From assembly GCF_020025155.1 (NCBI RefSeq), contig NZ_CP073751.1:2979167-3043166 (forward strand): DNA of 64,000 nt, given 5' to 3'. Positions within the stretch are counted from its first letter, which is position 1. Every line of letters begins with the position of its first letter. The DNA is from Halopseudomonas nanhaiensis (GTDB taxonomy: Bacteria; Pseudomonadota; Gammaproteobacteria; Pseudomonadales; Pseudomonadaceae). The position numbers and the translations under genes are program-made. This document shows, one piece after another, positions 40,979 through 52,300 of this stretch. The notes under the pieces are model-generated. The model had not been told where the DNA came from. It was given only the letters and a program-made list of their open reading frames with translations, and made no database searches.

Positions 40979-41659
40979 TCAGATTAACGGCGTCAAATCG
41001 AGACAGGCGGCGACCTGATCGGGCGAGGGCGATTCCATCCACGGCACCAGCCCAAGACACGGCGCCTTGATCAACTGCCGCAACGTGGCGAAGTTTTCAT
41101 CCGGCCTGCTCATGTCAGGGTCGACGCGGTTTGCTATCCAGCCAGCCAGCTGCAGACCGTCGGCGGCAATCGCCTCGGCGGTCAGCAACGCATGATTGAT
41201 ACAGCCCAGACGCATGCCCACCACCATGATGACCGGCAGGCGCAGTGTGCCAGCCAGGTCCGCCAGCGTCTGAGTGTCGTTGAGCGGCACTCGCCAGCCG
41301 CCCGCCCCTTCGACCAGGGTCAGATCGCGGTCAAGCGCGAACACACGCCGGCAGCCTTCGGCGAGGCTCTCGCAGCTCAGCGGCACGCCTTCTTCCTGCG
41401 CGGCAATGTGTGGAGCGATCGCCGCTTCCAGCGCGATCGGGTTGATCAACGCGTAGTCAATGGCCGGTTCGCACTGTGCTTGCAGCGCCAGCGCATCCTC
41501 GTTACGCAAGCCATCCCGGCTTCGCTCGCACCCTGCCGCCACCGGCTTGGCTGCTGCGGTCGACAGCCCACTCATCCGCGCCTTGTGCAACAGCCCGGCG
41601 GACATTGTGGTTTTCCCAATCTCGGTATCGGTCCCGGTGACGAAGTAAACCTTGCTCAT
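40979..41659 (-). CDS. bioD: Dethiobiotin synthetase
   Basis: A 226-residue P-loop enzyme that closes the ureido ring from DAPA, CO2 and ATP. MSKVYFVTGTDTEIGKTTMSAGLL carries the characteristic GTDTEIGKT loop; KPVAAGCE and VEGAGGWRVPL follow. The start at 41659 was chosen over the longer frame. It is the last gene of bioBFHCD, with 16 bp between the bioC stop and this start. Confidence 0.96.
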   Translation of the reverse strand: MSKVYFVTGTDTEIGKTTMSAGLLHKARMSGLSTAAAKPVAAGCERSRDGLRNEDALALQAQCEPAIDYALINPIALEAAIAPHIAAQEEGVPLSCESLAEGCRRVFALDRDLTLVEGAGGWRVPLNDTQTLADLAGTLRLPVIMVVGMRLGCINHALLTAEAIAADGLQLAGWIANRVDPDMSRPDENFATLRQLIKAPCLGLVPWMESPSPDQVAACLDLTPLI

Positions 41660-41675
41660 GATCGTATCGCCTCGC

Positions 41676-42467
41676 TTACGGTTTGGGTCCCTTGCGCATG
41701 ATGACCTGCGCAACATCGTATGTTGCCGGCAGCCCCTGCGCGGTTCTGAATGTCTCGTACGCTTCGGTCAAGGCCCGCAATCGGGCGCGACCGGTCAACC
41801 CTCCCGGCCGGCCGGGATTGACGTTGTGTGCGCCGATGGCCTTGAGCTCACGCATCAGGTCGGAAAGCTGCTCGTAGCGCAGGACGTGACGCTCCACCTC
41901 GCAGTGCCAGAAGGCGAACCCGGCCTGGCAAAGGTGGGCCTGGAGGGTATCGAGCGGCATGAACCGGTTGACATGTACAAAGCCGTCGACGGTCGTCCAC
42001 GCATCTCGCAGCTCATGTAGCGAAGCGTTCAGCAAGGTGTTGAACGCCAGGTATCCGCCAGGACGCAATGCGCCCCAGGCTTGAGTGAGCGCCTGCTGCA
42101 GGTTGGAGCACCACTGCAATGCCAGGCTTGAGAAGATCAGACCCTGCGATGCCTCGCGCAGGGGCAGGTGCTCGGCGTCGGCAGCTATCCAACGTCCGTG
42201 GCTGCTCTGCTGACCGGCATAGCGGAGCATCCCTTCAGCCAGATCGAGACCATAAACCGCTTTCTCGAAGCGCTCTTCAAGAAGCCTGCTGAAATAGCCG
42301 GTGCCGCAGCCCAGATCGACTATGTCAGCCGGCTCGAAGCGGTCGGGCAGCCGCTGCAGGAGGCTGGTGCCCACGGTGCGCTGAAAAGCTGCCGCCTGAT
42401 CGTAGGTCGCTGCAGCCCGCCCGAACGAGCTGGCGATGCGTCGCTTGTCGAGGAGTGTCTCGGTCAT
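41676..42467 (-). CDS. bioC: Malonyl-ACP O-methyltransferase
   Basis: A 263-residue SAM methyltransferase that caps malonyl-ACP to let it enter fatty acid synthesis as a pimeloyl precursor. SAM motif I is IVDLGCGTGYFSRLL; the post motifs are GLDLAEGML and SSLALQWC, the latter typical of BioC. Its ATG overlaps the bioH stop by four bases. BioH later removes the methyl group. Confidence 0.95.
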   Translation of the reverse strand: MTETLLDKRRIASSFGRAAATYDQAAAFQRTVGTSLLQRLPDRFEPADIVDLGCGTGYFSRLLEERFEKAVYGLDLAEGMLRYAGQQSSHGRWIAADAEHLPLREASQGLIFSSLALQWCSNLQQALTQAWGALRPGGYLAFNTLLNASLHELRDAWTTVDGFVHVNRFMPLDTLQAHLCQAGFAFWHCEVERHVLRYEQLSDLMRELKAIGAHNVNPGRPGGLTGRARLRALTEAYETFRTAQGLPATYDVAQVIMRKGPKP

Positions 42468-43177
42468 GATCGAGCCTTGAGGAACCCGGCAATCTGCTGC
42501 GCCAGCCACAGCGGCTGTTCAGCGGGCAGTGCGTGGCTGGCCTGCGGATGCACCACGACCCTGGCCTGCGCATTGCTCTGCTCAAGCAACTGGCCCGCGG
42601 CGGCAGGAACCAGTGCATCACGGGCACCCAGGCAGTGCAGCACGGGCCGTTGGGTGTCCCGCAGCAGCACGCGATTGTCCAGAATCCCGAGCACCGCAAG
42701 CATATGCAGCCGCTGCTCGGGATCGCGGCCATCCCAGATCAATGACCGGGACAGTTCGCGTCGCTGATCGCTGCCCTGGGTAACCAGCAGGCCGAAGCGT
42801 TTGTGAGTCTTGTCGGAATCGTAGCGATAGTCGTTGTAGAAGCTCTTGAACGTGTCCCGTGCCATGGCCTCCGGCCAGTCGTCCCGAGTAACGAAACAGG
42901 CATTGCTGCACACAGTCACGACTGCTTCGAAGCGATCGGGAAACCGCCGCATCAGCTGCAGCGCCAGCATGCCGCCAAGCGACCAGCCAACCAGCACCCC
43001 GGGAGCGAGAGCATCGGCCAGCGCAGCCAGGTCCTGTTCCAGCGTTGCCAGACTGACCACTGGCAGCTCGTGCGTCTGCACGCCCGCCTCGGGCAGGCAC
43101 TCGAGCAGAGCTGATCGCAGTGGTTCGAGAGAGGCGGCCGCGAGCGACCATCCCGGCAACAGCGTGATTTCAGTCAT
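42464..43177 (-). CDS. bioH: Pimeloyl-ACP methyl ester esterase
   Basis: A 237-residue alpha/beta hydrolase. The nucleophile elbow is [10 protein letters not shown], the acid follows in [12 protein letters not shown], and the His lies in [13 protein letters not shown]. It opens [20 protein letters not shown]. It hydrolyses the methyl ester of pimeloyl-ACP, ending chain extension. It sits between bioF and bioC, overlapping both, which confirms the biotin role over a generic esterase. Confidence 0.94.
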   Translation of the reverse strand: MTEITLLPGWSLAAASLEPLRSALLECLPEAGVQTHELPVVSLATLEQDLAALADALAPGVLVGWSLGGMLALQLMRRFPDRFEAVVTVCSNACFVTRDDWPEAMARDTFKSFYNDYRYDSDKTHKRFGLLVTQGSDQRRELSRSLIWDGRDPEQRLHMLAVLGILDNRVLLRDTQRPVLHCLGARDALVPAAAGQLLEQSNAQARVVVHPQASHALPAEQPLWLAQQIAGFLKARS

Positions 43178-44342
43178 GGGACTCCGGGAGGCTGGCGACA
43201 GCCAGTTGCAATGTTTCGAGCAGTCGGTCCACATCCGCTTCCGTGTGCGCAGCGCACAGCGTCACGCGAAGCCGCGCCGTCCCACGCGGCACAGTCGGCG
43301 GCCGGATCGCCGTCACCAGAATGCCTCGCTCGCGCAACGCCGCTGACAGCGCCAGCGCTCGGGCGCTGCTGCCGACCACAATCGGCTGGATCGGCGTGGG
43401 GCTGTTCATCAGCTCGAGTCCGATCGCCGACACACCCTCGCGGAAGCGGACGATGAGCCTGGCAAGGTGTACACGCCGCCAGACCTCCTCGCGCAGCAAC
43501 TCCAGACTGCGGAGTGTCGCGCACGCCACAGCCGGCGGCTGGCTGGTGGTGTAGATGTAAGGGCGGGCGAACTGAATCAGCGACTCGATCAGCTCCTCGC
43601 TGCCGGCGACAAAGGCGCCAGCCGTGCCGAAGGCCTTGCCCAGCGTACCGATCAATACCGGTACATCTTCCGTGTTCAGCCCGAAGTGTTCGACGATGCC
43701 GCCCCCGTGCTCGCCCAGACAACCGAACCCGTGGGCGTCGTCCACCATCACCCAGGCGCCGTGTTGTCGCGCCGCTGCGCAGATCGCGGGCAGCTCTGCC
43801 AGATCGCCATCCATGCTGAACACGCCATCGGTGACCACCAGCGTGTCGCCCACGGCCTTGCCCAGGCGGCTTTGCAGGCTGGCTGCGTCGTTATGCAGGT
43901 AACGCGAGAACCTTGCGCCGCTGAGCAGCCCGGCGTCGAGTAGCGAGGCATGATTCAGACGATCCTCCAGAACCGTATCACCCTGCCCGACCAGCGCCGT
44001 GACGGCGCCCAGATTGGCCATGTAGCCGCTGGACATCAGCAGTGCGCGTGGCCGGCCGGTGAACGCCGCCAGGGCTTCTTCCAACTGGTGATGCGGCGTA
44101 CTGTGCCCCACCACCAGATGCGACGCACCTCCGCCCACACCCCATTGGCGAGCTCCCTGGACAAATGCTTCGATCACCTGCGGATGATTGGCCAGGCCAA
44201 GGTAGTCATTGTTACAGAAGGCCAGCAGGGACTGCCCATCAACGAGCACGTTCACACCCTGCGGCGTTTCCAGAAGGGGCCGTCGGCGATAGAGATCGGC
44301 GTCGCGGCGTTCGGCCAGGCGGGCAGACAGGTTCAGAAACAT
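43170..44342 (-). CDS. bioF: 8-amino-7-oxononanoate synthase
   Basis: A 390-residue PLP enzyme condensing pimeloyl-ACP with alanine. Visible blocks are [41 protein letters not shown] and the cofactor lysine in [15 protein letters not shown] 44342 ([18 protein letters not shown]) fits the family start; the upstream frame reads into element F. The gap to bioB (about 94 bp) is filled by that repeat. Confidence 0.96.
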   Translation of the reverse strand: MFLNLSARLAERRDADLYRRRPLLETPQGVNVLVDGQSLLAFCNNDYLGLANHPQVIEAFVQGARQWGVGGGASHLVVGHSTPHHQLEEALAAFTGRPRALLMSSGYMANLGAVTALVGQGDTVLEDRLNHASLLDAGLLSGARFSRYLHNDAASLQSRLGKAVGDTLVVTDGVFSMDGDLAELPAICAAARQHGAWVMVDDAHGFGCLGEHGGGIVEHFGLNTEDVPVLIGTLGKAFGTAGAFVAGSEELIESLIQFARPYIYTTSQPPAVACATLRSLELLREEVWRRVHLARLIVRFREGVSAIGLELMNSPTPIQPIVVGSSARALALSAALRERGILVTAIRPPTVPRGTARLRVTLCAAHTEADVDRLLETLQLAVASLPESHD

Positions 44343-44357
44343 AGAGGCTCGATAAAA

Positions 44358-44430
44358 GCGGCTAAAGGCTGAAGGCATATCCCGAGTACGGGACATTTGT
44401 CGTCAAGCCCTTAGCCTCAAGGCTTCAGCG
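44358..44430. repeat. Inverted heptamer-repeat element F
   Basis: On the left are GCGGCTA, AAGGCTG and AAGGCAT (44358-44378). On the right, in inverse sense, are AAGCCCT, TAGCCTC and AAGGCTTC (44405-44426). The unit AAGGCTG matches that of element E at the cys locus. It lies between bioB and bioF. Confidence 0.6.
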
Positions 44431-44436
44431 AAAGGG

Positions 44437-45483
44437 CTACACCGCCGCGTTTACAAACAGCTTGCTATCGCGCTGCTCCACCAATGCCTGCTCGATAGCC
44501 GCCTGGTGTACCTCGTCGTCGTGCTCTTCGCGCTCTTCCGGCTTGATGCCGAGACGCTGGAACAGGCGCATGTCCTTCTCGGCCTGAGGGTTGCTGGTGG
44601 TCAGCAACCGGTCACCGTAGAAGATCGAGTTGGCGCCGGCGAAGAAGGCCAGGGCCTGAGTCTGTTCGTTCATCTGCTCGCGGCCGGCGGACAGGCGCAC
44701 ATGCGACTTCGGCATCATGATCCGCGCAACGGCCAGCGTGCGGATGAAATCGAAGGGATCGACGTCTTCCTCGTTCTCCAGCGGTGTGCCCTTTACCTTC
44801 ACCAGCATGTTGATCGGCACGCTTTCCGGATGTTCGGGGAGATTGGCCAGCTGGATCAGCAGCCCGGCACGATCTTCGAGACTTTCGCCCATACCGAGAA
44901 TACCGCCAGAGCAGATCTTCATGCCGGCGTCGCGCACGTAGGACAGCGTTTCCAGCCGATCCCCATAGGTACGGGTGGTGATGATGTTGCCGTAGAATTC
45001 AGGCGATGTGTCCAGATTGTGGTTGTAATAGTCGAGCCCTGCGTCGGCCAGCGCAGCGGTCTGCTCCTTGGTCAGCTTGCCAAGGGTCATGCAGGTTTCC
45101 AGGCCCAGTTTGCGTACTCCACGGACCATTTCCAGCACATAGGGCATGTCCTTTTCGGAGGGATGCTTCCAGGCCGCACCCATGCAGAAGCGGGTAGCGC
45201 CGATGGCCTTGGCAGCGGCGGCCTCGTCGAGCACCTTCTGCACTTCAAGCAGTTTTTCCTTGTCCAGGCCGGTGTTGTAGTGACCTGATTGCGGGCAGTA
45301 TTTGCAGTCTTCCGGGCAGGCGCCGGTCTTGATCGACAGCAGCGTCGATACCTGCACCCGATTGGCATCGAAGTGCTGGCGGTGCACCGTCTGCGCCTGG
45401 AACATCAGGTCATTGAAAGGTTGGCGAAACAGAGCCAGCACTTCGGCCGGAGTCCAGTCGTGGCGGGTCACGGAAGCGGTCAT
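44437..45483 (-). CDS. bioB: Biotin synthase
   Basis: A 348-residue radical-SAM enzyme that inserts sulfur into dethiobiotin. The radical-SAM cysteines 56, 60 and 63 lie in [12 protein letters not shown]. Further blocks are [39 protein letters not shown] and RLSAGREQM with the Arg ligand of the [2Fe-2S] cluster. It leads the bioBFHCD run and is divergent from comF. No BirA operator could be identified by eye. Confidence 0.97.
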   Translation of the reverse strand: MTASVTRHDWTPAEVLALFRQPFNDLMFQAQTVHRQHFDANRVQVSTLLSIKTGACPEDCKYCPQSGHYNTGLDKEKLLEVQKVLDEAAAAKAIGATRFCMGAAWKHPSEKDMPYVLEMVRGVRKLGLETCMTLGKLTKEQTAALADAGLDYYNHNLDTSPEFYGNIITTRTYGDRLETLSYVRDAGMKICSGGILGMGESLEDRAGLLIQLANLPEHPESVPINMLVKVKGTPLENEEDVDPFDFIRTLAVARIMMPKSHVRLSAGREQMNEQTQALAFFAGANSIFYGDRLLTTSNPQAEKDMRLFQRLGIKPEEREEHDDEVHQAAIEQALVEQRDSKLFVNAAV

Positions 45484-45570
45484 CGATGAGTCCTTGCGGT
45501 TTGCGTGGGAACCGGTTTCGGTTCAAGCTATGGCCAGAGATGATAGCGACGGCACGGAGGCTGTCAACCG

Positions 45571-46281
45571 ATGAAAGCCAGCACGGTTTACAACTGGTTA
45601 ATAAATACTCAAACGAAGCGCTGCATGCTGTGCCTCGGCGCCGCGGATACCGGCCGTGAACTGTGCCACGCCTGCCATCTCGAGCTGCCCTGGCTGGGCT
45701 CCCAGTGCCGGATGTGCGCCCTCCCCCTGCCGAACGACGGTCAGCTCTGCGGCCAGTGCCAGACCAGCCCGCCTGGTTTTGTCAGAGTGGTCGCCCCGTT
45801 TCGCTACGCCTTCCCCCTCGACAGTCTGATTCCCGCATTCAAGTATCACCGGCAATACGCGTTCGGCCGCCTGATGGCCGAATTGCTCGTCGAAGCGTTG
45901 CACGATGCCTACCGCGACTCGCCGCGCCCCGAATGCCTGGTACCGCTTCCCTTGCATGGTCGCCGCCAGGCGCGTCGCGGCTTCAATCAGGCCACTGAAC
46001 TTGCGCGGCCCATCGCCCGGGCGCTCGAACTGCCGCTATCGACCGGTGTACTGCGACGGGTCAAGGCCACTGCCAGTCAACAGGGGCTGCCTGCAGCCGA
46101 GCGCCATCGCAATCTGCAGGGCGCCTTTCGCTGCGTGCGCGCCGCGCCCATCGAGGGCCGTCACGTCGCACTGGTCGACGACGTTGTCACCACCGGCGCG
46201 TCGATTCGCTCTGCCACGCGCACGCTTCTGGATGCCGGCGCAGGACAGGTCAGCGTCTGGTGCATTGCCCGTACTCCCTGA
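45571..46281 (+). CDS. comF: ComF family phosphoribosyltransferase-like protein
   Basis: A 236-residue protein with an N-terminal double zinc-ribbon of cysteine pairs (CMLCLG, CHAC, CRMC, CGQC at about residues 18-67). A type I phosphoribosyltransferase domain ends HVALVDDVVTTGASIRSATRTLLDAG, the PRPP loop. Family members are needed for DNA uptake in competent bacteria, and homologues occur beside bioB in many non-competent pseudomonads, where the role is unclear. It is divergent from bioB, with the two starts 88 bp apart. Confidence 0.93.
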   Translation: MKASTVYNWLINTQTKRCMLCLGAADTGRELCHACHLELPWLGSQCRMCALPLPNDGQLCGQCQTSPPGFVRVVAPFRYAFPLDSLIPAFKYHRQYAFGRLMAELLVEALHDAYRDSPRPECLVPLPLHGRRQARRGFNQATELARPIARALELPLSTGVLRRVKATASQQGLPAAERHRNLQGAFRCVRAAPIEGRHVALVDDVVTTGASIRSATRTLLDAGAGQVSVWCIARTP

Positions 46282-46385
46282 TCTGCGCCGGTCCGGCTTA
46301 AAGCACCCCCCATCCACTGCTCCGACATACTGCGCCGATGTATGCCAACATATACATAATCAAACTGGCCTGAGCGGAGCTGAAC

Positions 46386-47366
46386 ATGGACACGCAACAT
46401 CCTTTTGCCCTGCTTACCCCTGACGCCGTCCTCGACGCGGTAGAGTCTCTTGGCTATCTCAGCGATGCCCGCATCCTGACGCTCAACAGTTATGAAAATC
46501 GTGTGTTTCAGGTTGGCATCGAGTCTGCCCAGCCGCTGATCGCGAAGTTCTACCGGCCGGGCCGCTGGACCGACGAAGCGATTCTGGAAGAGCATCGTTT
46601 CAGTCTGGAGTTGGCTGAACGCGAGATACCGGTGATCCCGCCCATGCAGATCGACGGACGTTCCCTGTTCGAGCACGCCGGGTTTCGCTTCAGCCTGTTC
46701 CGTCGCTTCGGTGGCCGCGCCCCCGAGTTCGACGATCCGGATCAATTTCTGATGCTGGGACGGTTGCTTGGCCGGCTGCATGCGGTCGGCGCGATGAGCC
46801 CGTTCCAGCATCGCCCGGCACTGACGCCGCAGACCTTCGGACGCGACAGCATTGCCCTGCTCGAGCGCGTCGACTGTGTGCCAGACAATCTCAAACCAGC
46901 CTACTTCTCGGTCGCACGCGACCTGCTCGACCGCGTCGAGGCCATCGTCAGCGATGTGCCCTTCGATCCGATCCGCCTGCATGGTGATCTGCATCTGGGC
47001 AACCTGCTGCTGCGGGATGACCTGCTCTACATGGTCGATCTGGACGACTGCCGCTCGGGCCCGGCGATGCAGGATCTGTGGATGATGCTGTCGGGCGAGC
47101 GCGACCAACGCCAGGCGCAGCTGTCCGAGCTGGTCGACGGCTACAACGAGTTTCACGACTTTGACCCGCGCCAGCTGCCACTTATCGAGCCGCTGCGCAG
47201 CTTGCGGCTGGTCCACTACAGTGCCTGGCTCGCCAGCCGCTGGGACGACCCCGCGTTTCCAATGCACTTTCCCTGGTTCGCCAGTGAGCGATACTGGGCC
47301 GACCAGGTGCTGACCTTGCGCGAGCAACGCGCGGCGCTGGACGAGCCGCCGCTTCGGCTGTTCTGA
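46386..47366 (+). CDS. srkA: Stress response kinase A
   Basis: A 326-residue aminoglycoside-phosphotransferase-fold kinase of the YihE/SrkA family. Visible blocks are NSYENRVFQVG, LIAKFYRPGRW (ATP lysine), RRFGGRAPE, LHGDLHLGNLLL (catalytic Asp) and MVDLDDCRSGPAMQDLWMML (metal Asp). In E. coli SrkA phosphorylates Ser/Thr proteins and protects against the MazF-triggered death pathway and oxidative stress. The length is normal. It is a lone gene between comF and the second acyl-CoA dehydrogenase. Confidence 0.93.
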   Translation: MDTQHPFALLTPDAVLDAVESLGYLSDARILTLNSYENRVFQVGIESAQPLIAKFYRPGRWTDEAILEEHRFSLELAEREIPVIPPMQIDGRSLFEHAGFRFSLFRRFGGRAPEFDDPDQFLMLGRLLGRLHAVGAMSPFQHRPALTPQTFGRDSIALLERVDCVPDNLKPAYFSVARDLLDRVEAIVSDVPFDPIRLHGDLHLGNLLLRDDLLYMVDLDDCRSGPAMQDLWMMLSGERDQRQAQLSELVDGYNEFHDFDPRQLPLIEPLRSLRLVHYSAWLASRWDDPAFPMHFPWFASERYWADQVLTLREQRAALDEPPLRLF

Positions 47367-47453
47367 TCCGGATACATAAAAGAGATCAATGGCCGTTCTC
47401 AGTCACGGGGTGAACACATACACTGCCCGGCGTTCAATTCAGAGGTTCATGCC

Positions 47454-49256
47454 ATGACCGATATTCTGCCCGACGCCCGCAACCTGGCCTTCGAGCTGTA
47501 TGAAGTGCTCGACGCCGAGGCCCTGACCCGCCGAGAGCGCTTTGCCGAGCACAACCGCGAGACCTTCGACGCGGCGATCAACACCGCCCGGACCATCGCG
47601 GAGAAGTTCTTCCTGCCGCACAACCGCAAGAGCGACGAGCATGAACCCCAGTACGTCGACGGCGCTGCGCAGCTGATTCCGGACATCAAGCCGGCGGTGG
47701 ACGCCTTCCTCGAGGCAGGATTTCTCAACGCCACGCGCACGTTCGAGCAGGGCGGGATGCAGTTGCCCACATTGCTGTCGCAGGCCTGCTTCACGCAGTT
47801 CCAGGCGGCCAATATTGCCACCTCCTCCTACTGCATGCTGACCATGGGCGCGGCCAACCTGATCGAGAATTTCGGCAACGAAGAGCAGAAGCAGCGTTTT
47901 CTGCAGCCGATGATCGAGGGTCGTTTCTTCGGCACCATGGCACTGACCGAGCCGCATGCGGGGTCCTCGCTGTCCGACATTCGCACCCGGGCCGAACCGG
48001 CCGCTGACGGCAGCTATCGTCTGAAGGGCAACAAGATATTCATTTCCGCCGGTGACCACCCGCTGTCGGACAACATCGTGCACATGGTGCTGGGCAAGCT
48101 GCCCGATGCACCGCCTGGTGTGAAGGGCATTTCGCTGTTCATCGTGCCGAAGTTTCTGGTCAACGACGATGGCTCGCTGGGCGAGCGCAACGACGTGACC
48201 CTGGCCGGTCTGTTCCACAAGATGGGCTGGCGCGGCACCACCTCCACCGCACTGAATTTCGGCGACAACGATAACTGCGTCGCGTACCTGGTGGGCAAGC
48301 CGCACCAGGGACTGAATTACATGTTCCAGATGATGAACGAGGCACGCATCGGCGTCGGCATGGGCGCGGTGATGCTGGGCAATGCTGGCTACCAGTACTC
48401 GCTGGACTACGCACGCAACCGCCCGCAGGGTCGCCTGCCCGATGGCAAGGATCCGAGCAGCGCGCAGGTATCGATTGTCGAGCACACCGACGTCAAGCGC
48501 ATGCTGCTGACCCAGAAGGCCTATGTCGAGGGCGGCTACGATCTCGGGTTGTACGCAGCACGGCTGTTTGACGATACCGAGACATTGGAGACCGAAGAGC
48601 AGCGCAAGACCGCTCTGCAACTGCTCGACCTGCTCACACCGATCGTCAAGGCATGGCCGTCGGACTATTGCCTCAAGGCCAACGAACTGGCACTTCAGAT
48701 TCTCGGTGGTCACGGTTACACCCGCGAATACCCGGTCGAGCAGTATTATCGTGACAACCGTCTGAACCCGATTCACGAAGGTACCAACGGTATCCAGTCG
48801 CTCGACCTGCTGGGCCGCAAGGTAGCCATGAACAACGGCGCGGCGCTCAAGCAGCTGTCTGGTCTGATCCAGGATACCTGCGCTCGCGCCAGCGAGTTCG
48901 ACTCGCTGAATGCGCTGCGCGAGCCGCTGGAATCGCTGCACGCCCATATCGGCAAGGTCACCCTGGCGCTACTCGGCGACATGGGCCAGGGCAAGGTCAA
49001 CCAGGCGCTGGCGAACTCTGCCTTGTACCTCAATGCCTTCGGTCACATGGTGATCGGCTGGCGCTGGCTGGAGCAGGCGATCCGCGCCGAACAGGGCCTG
49101 GCTCGCGGCAACGCTGCGGACACTGACTTCTACCGCGGGAAGCTGCAGGCAGCGCGCTATTTCCTCACCTGGGAAGTGCCGAGCTGCCACCACGCGCTGA
49201 GCGTTCTGGAGAACCGGGATTCAACCTGTCTGGACATGCAGGACAGCTGGTTCTGA
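47454..49256 (+). CDS. Acyl-CoA dehydrogenase with C-terminal extension domain (second copy)
   Basis: A 600-residue relative of the enzyme at 38493, with the same order of blocks: MALTEPHAGSSLSDIRTRA, GNKIFISAGDHPLSDNIVHMVLG, ELALQILGGHGYTREYPVEQYYRDNRL, and a C-terminal helical domain ending TCLDMQDSWF. The two differ enough to be distinct paralogues, probably with different acyl chain preference. It starts MTDILPDARNLAFELYEVLDAEAL after a clear GAGG. An intrinsic terminator follows. Confidence 0.93.
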   Translation: MTDILPDARNLAFELYEVLDAEALTRRERFAEHNRETFDAAINTARTIAEKFFLPHNRKSDEHEPQYVDGAAQLIPDIKPAVDAFLEAGFLNATRTFEQGGMQLPTLLSQACFTQFQAANIATSSYCMLTMGAANLIENFGNEEQKQRFLQPMIEGRFFGTMALTEPHAGSSLSDIRTRAEPAADGSYRLKGNKIFISAGDHPLSDNIVHMVLGKLPDAPPGVKGISLFIVPKFLVNDDGSLGERNDVTLAGLFHKMGWRGTTSTALNFGDNDNCVAYLVGKPHQGLNYMFQMMNEARIGVGMGAVMLGNAGYQYSLDYARNRPQGRLPDGKDPSSAQVSIVEHTDVKRMLLTQKAYVEGGYDLGLYAARLFDDTETLETEEQRKTALQLLDLLTPIVKAWPSDYCLKANELALQILGGHGYTREYPVEQYYRDNRLNPIHEGTNGIQSLDLLGRKVAMNNGAALKQLSGLIQDTCARASEFDSLNALREPLESLHAHIGKVTLALLGDMGQGKVNQALANSALYLNAFGHMVIGWRWLEQAIRAEQGLARGNAADTDFYRGKLQAARYFLTWEVPSCHHALSVLENRDSTCLDMQDSWF

Positions 49257-49292
49257 TCGATATGTGACCAGCGCTTCGGTTCGTTCTTCCAA

Positions 49293-49316
49293 TCAGGCCA
49301 CCTCCGGGTGGCCTGA
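49293..49316 (+). terminator. Intrinsic terminator after the second acyl-CoA dehydrogenase
   Basis: A perfect 10-bp stem, TCAGGCCACC with GGTGGCCTGA and loop TCCG, followed by CACATTTT. Confidence 0.85.
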
Positions 49317-49398
49317 CACATTTTGACCTCTTTCCCTCGCTTCCCAATCCACACGGCGGCGACTACCCTACTGCGATTTACCCAGCGGATCTCTCCCG

Positions 49399-52300
49399 AT
49401 GCCTCGCGTATTCACCCGCTTTTTCCTGATGTTCGCATTCCTTCTGCCGCTGATGCTGAGCCCCGCCGCATCCGCCCAGGACGCCTCGCCAGAAGCCGAG
49501 CTCAAGCAGGCGGTCGAGCAGACGCGCACGGCCATGCAGGAACTGGCTGACAGTTCGCTGACCGAGACCGAAAAGCGGGACCTGCAGGAGCTCTACCAGA
49601 ACACCCTGAACTTCCTTCAGCGGACCCAGGCCATCGACACCGACCTGGCCGACCTTCGCAAACAGATCGAACAGGCACCCGAGCGTATTCGTCTGGCTCG
49701 GCAACAGCTCGAACGGATGCAGGCGCAAGAGCCGGACGAGCTGAACGCGCGGCACGCGGATCGGGAACTCGACGATCTGGAATCATTGCTGGGTGAGAGA
49801 GTGACGCGCATGTTCAGCTGGCAGAACGAGCTGACTGCGGTCAATAGCGAGCTGATCGCCGCTCAGACGCGACCCGAGCGCACCCAGGCCAGCGTGTCGG
49901 CGAATCAGACCCGTGAGCAGCAGCTCAGCGAGCAGATCCGCAGCCTCCAGCGCCAGGCCGACACCCCGCTCAACACGGCTCGGCTGGCCATGATGCGGGC
50001 CGAACAGCGCGCACTGCAGCGGCATAACGAGCTGCTGCGCCAGCGCCTGAGTGCCAACAACGTGCTGCAGGATCTGGCCGTTCAGCAGCGCGACCTGCTC
50101 TCCCGGCAGATCGCGGATATCGAAGCCGAGGCGCAGGTCCTGCAGAATCTGATAGACGCCAAACGTCGAAGCCAGTCCGAACGCACGGTCAGCGAGACCA
50201 CCGAAGAGGTGCTTCAGGCGGGCAACCAGCAGCACCTCCGCGAGCAGGGCACGCTCAATCGCGGGCTCAGTGAAGAGCTGCTGCGCGCAACCAATCAACT
50301 CGGCGAGCTGACCCGCAAGAACATTCTGACCAAGCAGCAGATCGACAGCGTGACGCAGATCGAAAGCGCGCTGGACCAGCAGATCGGCGTACTGGAGGGC
50401 AGCGTACTGCTGTCACGCATCCTCCATCAGCAAAAAAAGGCGCTGCCCGATACGCGACCGGACCTGACCCTTACCGACCAGATCGCCGACCTGCGGCTAC
50501 GACAGTTCGAACTCAACCAGCTGCGTGAGCAGATGACCAACCCTTCCGCCTACCTGGAGCGCCTGGTAAACAAGCTGCCGGAGGAGCAGCGCGAGTCGTT
50601 GCGCAGTGAGTTCGAGCGCGTGGTGAACAGCCGCATTTCGCTGGTCGAACAGCTCAGCGCCAATATCAACACACTGCTCACGCAGGCCATTACCCTGCAG
50701 ATGAACCAGCGCCAGCTCGAGCAGACCAGCAGCGAGCTGCATCGCACCATCGACGATCAGCTTTTCTGGGTGGCGAGCAATCGTCCGCTGGACCGTGGCT
50801 GGGCCATGAACTTCCCGTCCCAGGCGCTGGCTCAGCTCAAGGCCATGGAGATGACGGAGCAGCTGCGGGTGGTCGCCAGCACCCTTCGCGACAACGCCCT
50901 ATGGGTTGCGCTGCTCGCGCTTCTGATGGCCCTGTATGCCTGGCGCCTGCCGCATCTCAGGCAGCAGCTGCGGGCATTGCATGCCGACGTCGGACATTTC
51001 CGCCGTGACAGTGTCCGGCATACGCCCAAGGCCCTGTTGCTCACGGCGGTGATGATCGTTCCGGTGCCGCTGGTGCTTGGCGGGCTCGGGCTGATCTTCA
51101 TGCTCGGGGAAGAGCCCGCAATGCCCGGACTTGCCCAGTCGCTGGTGCAACTGGCTCTGGCGTGGTTCATGCTGCACCTGGTGTACCGGGTCTTCGACCC
51201 CAGCGGCATCGCCACTCTGCACTTTCGCTGGGATCAGGATCTGGTCGACAGGCTTCACCGCCTGGTTCGCAGCTCCGCCTGGATACTGCTGCCGATGGTC
51301 GTCGTCGTAGCCCTGGGCGAGATTCGTCCCGAGCAGCTGATCGATGATGTTCTGGGTCGGCTCACGCTGCTGATCGGACTGGTTCTGCTGGCCGTGATGC
51401 TCGGCCGCATGATGTACCGCAGCCAGCCTCTGTATAACTCCCGGGTGCTCCATGTCAGCGCCTCGCTGGTGCTGGTACTGGCGCCGCTTGCGGTGGCCGG
51501 GCTGCTGGCATGGGGGTACAACTATACGGCCATCAAGCTGACCGATCGCTTCATCGGCACGCTGTATCTGATCATCCTCTGGATGCTGGTCGAGGGGACG
51601 GTGATGCGCAATCTCAACGTCGCCGGCCGCCGGCTGGCCTACCAGCGCTCGATCAGCAAGCGTCAGGCCCCGCAGGTACGCGAGAGTCTGGACGGCGAGC
51701 TGGCAGTGGAAATTCCCGAGATGGATATCCAGCAGATCAACCAGCAGTCGCTGCGGCTGGCGCGCATGGGCCTGATCATCCTGTTCGGCGTGCTGGTGTA
51801 CTTCACCTGGTCGGATCTGATCAGCGCTGCGTCCTACCTTCAATCGGTCACGCTCTGGGAGTACAACGCGGGCACAGCAGAGGCACCGATGATGGCGCCG
51901 ATCAGCGCCGGCGATCTGCTCGGCGCGCTGGTCATCATCGTTCTGATGCTGTCACTGGCGAGAAACCTCCCCGGCCTGCTGGAGATCATGGTGCTGTCGC
52001 GGATGAATCTGCGTCAGGGCAGCAGCTATGCCATCACCACGCTGCTCAGCTATGTGATCGTCGGCTTCGGTCTGTTCTCGGCGCTGTCCACACTGGGCGT
52101 GAGCTGGAGCAAGCTGCAGTGGCTGGTCGCCGCGCTCGGCGTCGGCCTCGGTTTTGGTCTGCAGGAAATTTTTGCCAACTTCGTGTCGGGTCTGATCATC
52201 CTCTTCGAACGTCCGGTACGCATCGGTGATGTGGTGACCATCGGCAATCTGTCAGGCACGGTGAACAAGATCCGCATCCGCGCGACGACCATCACCGATT

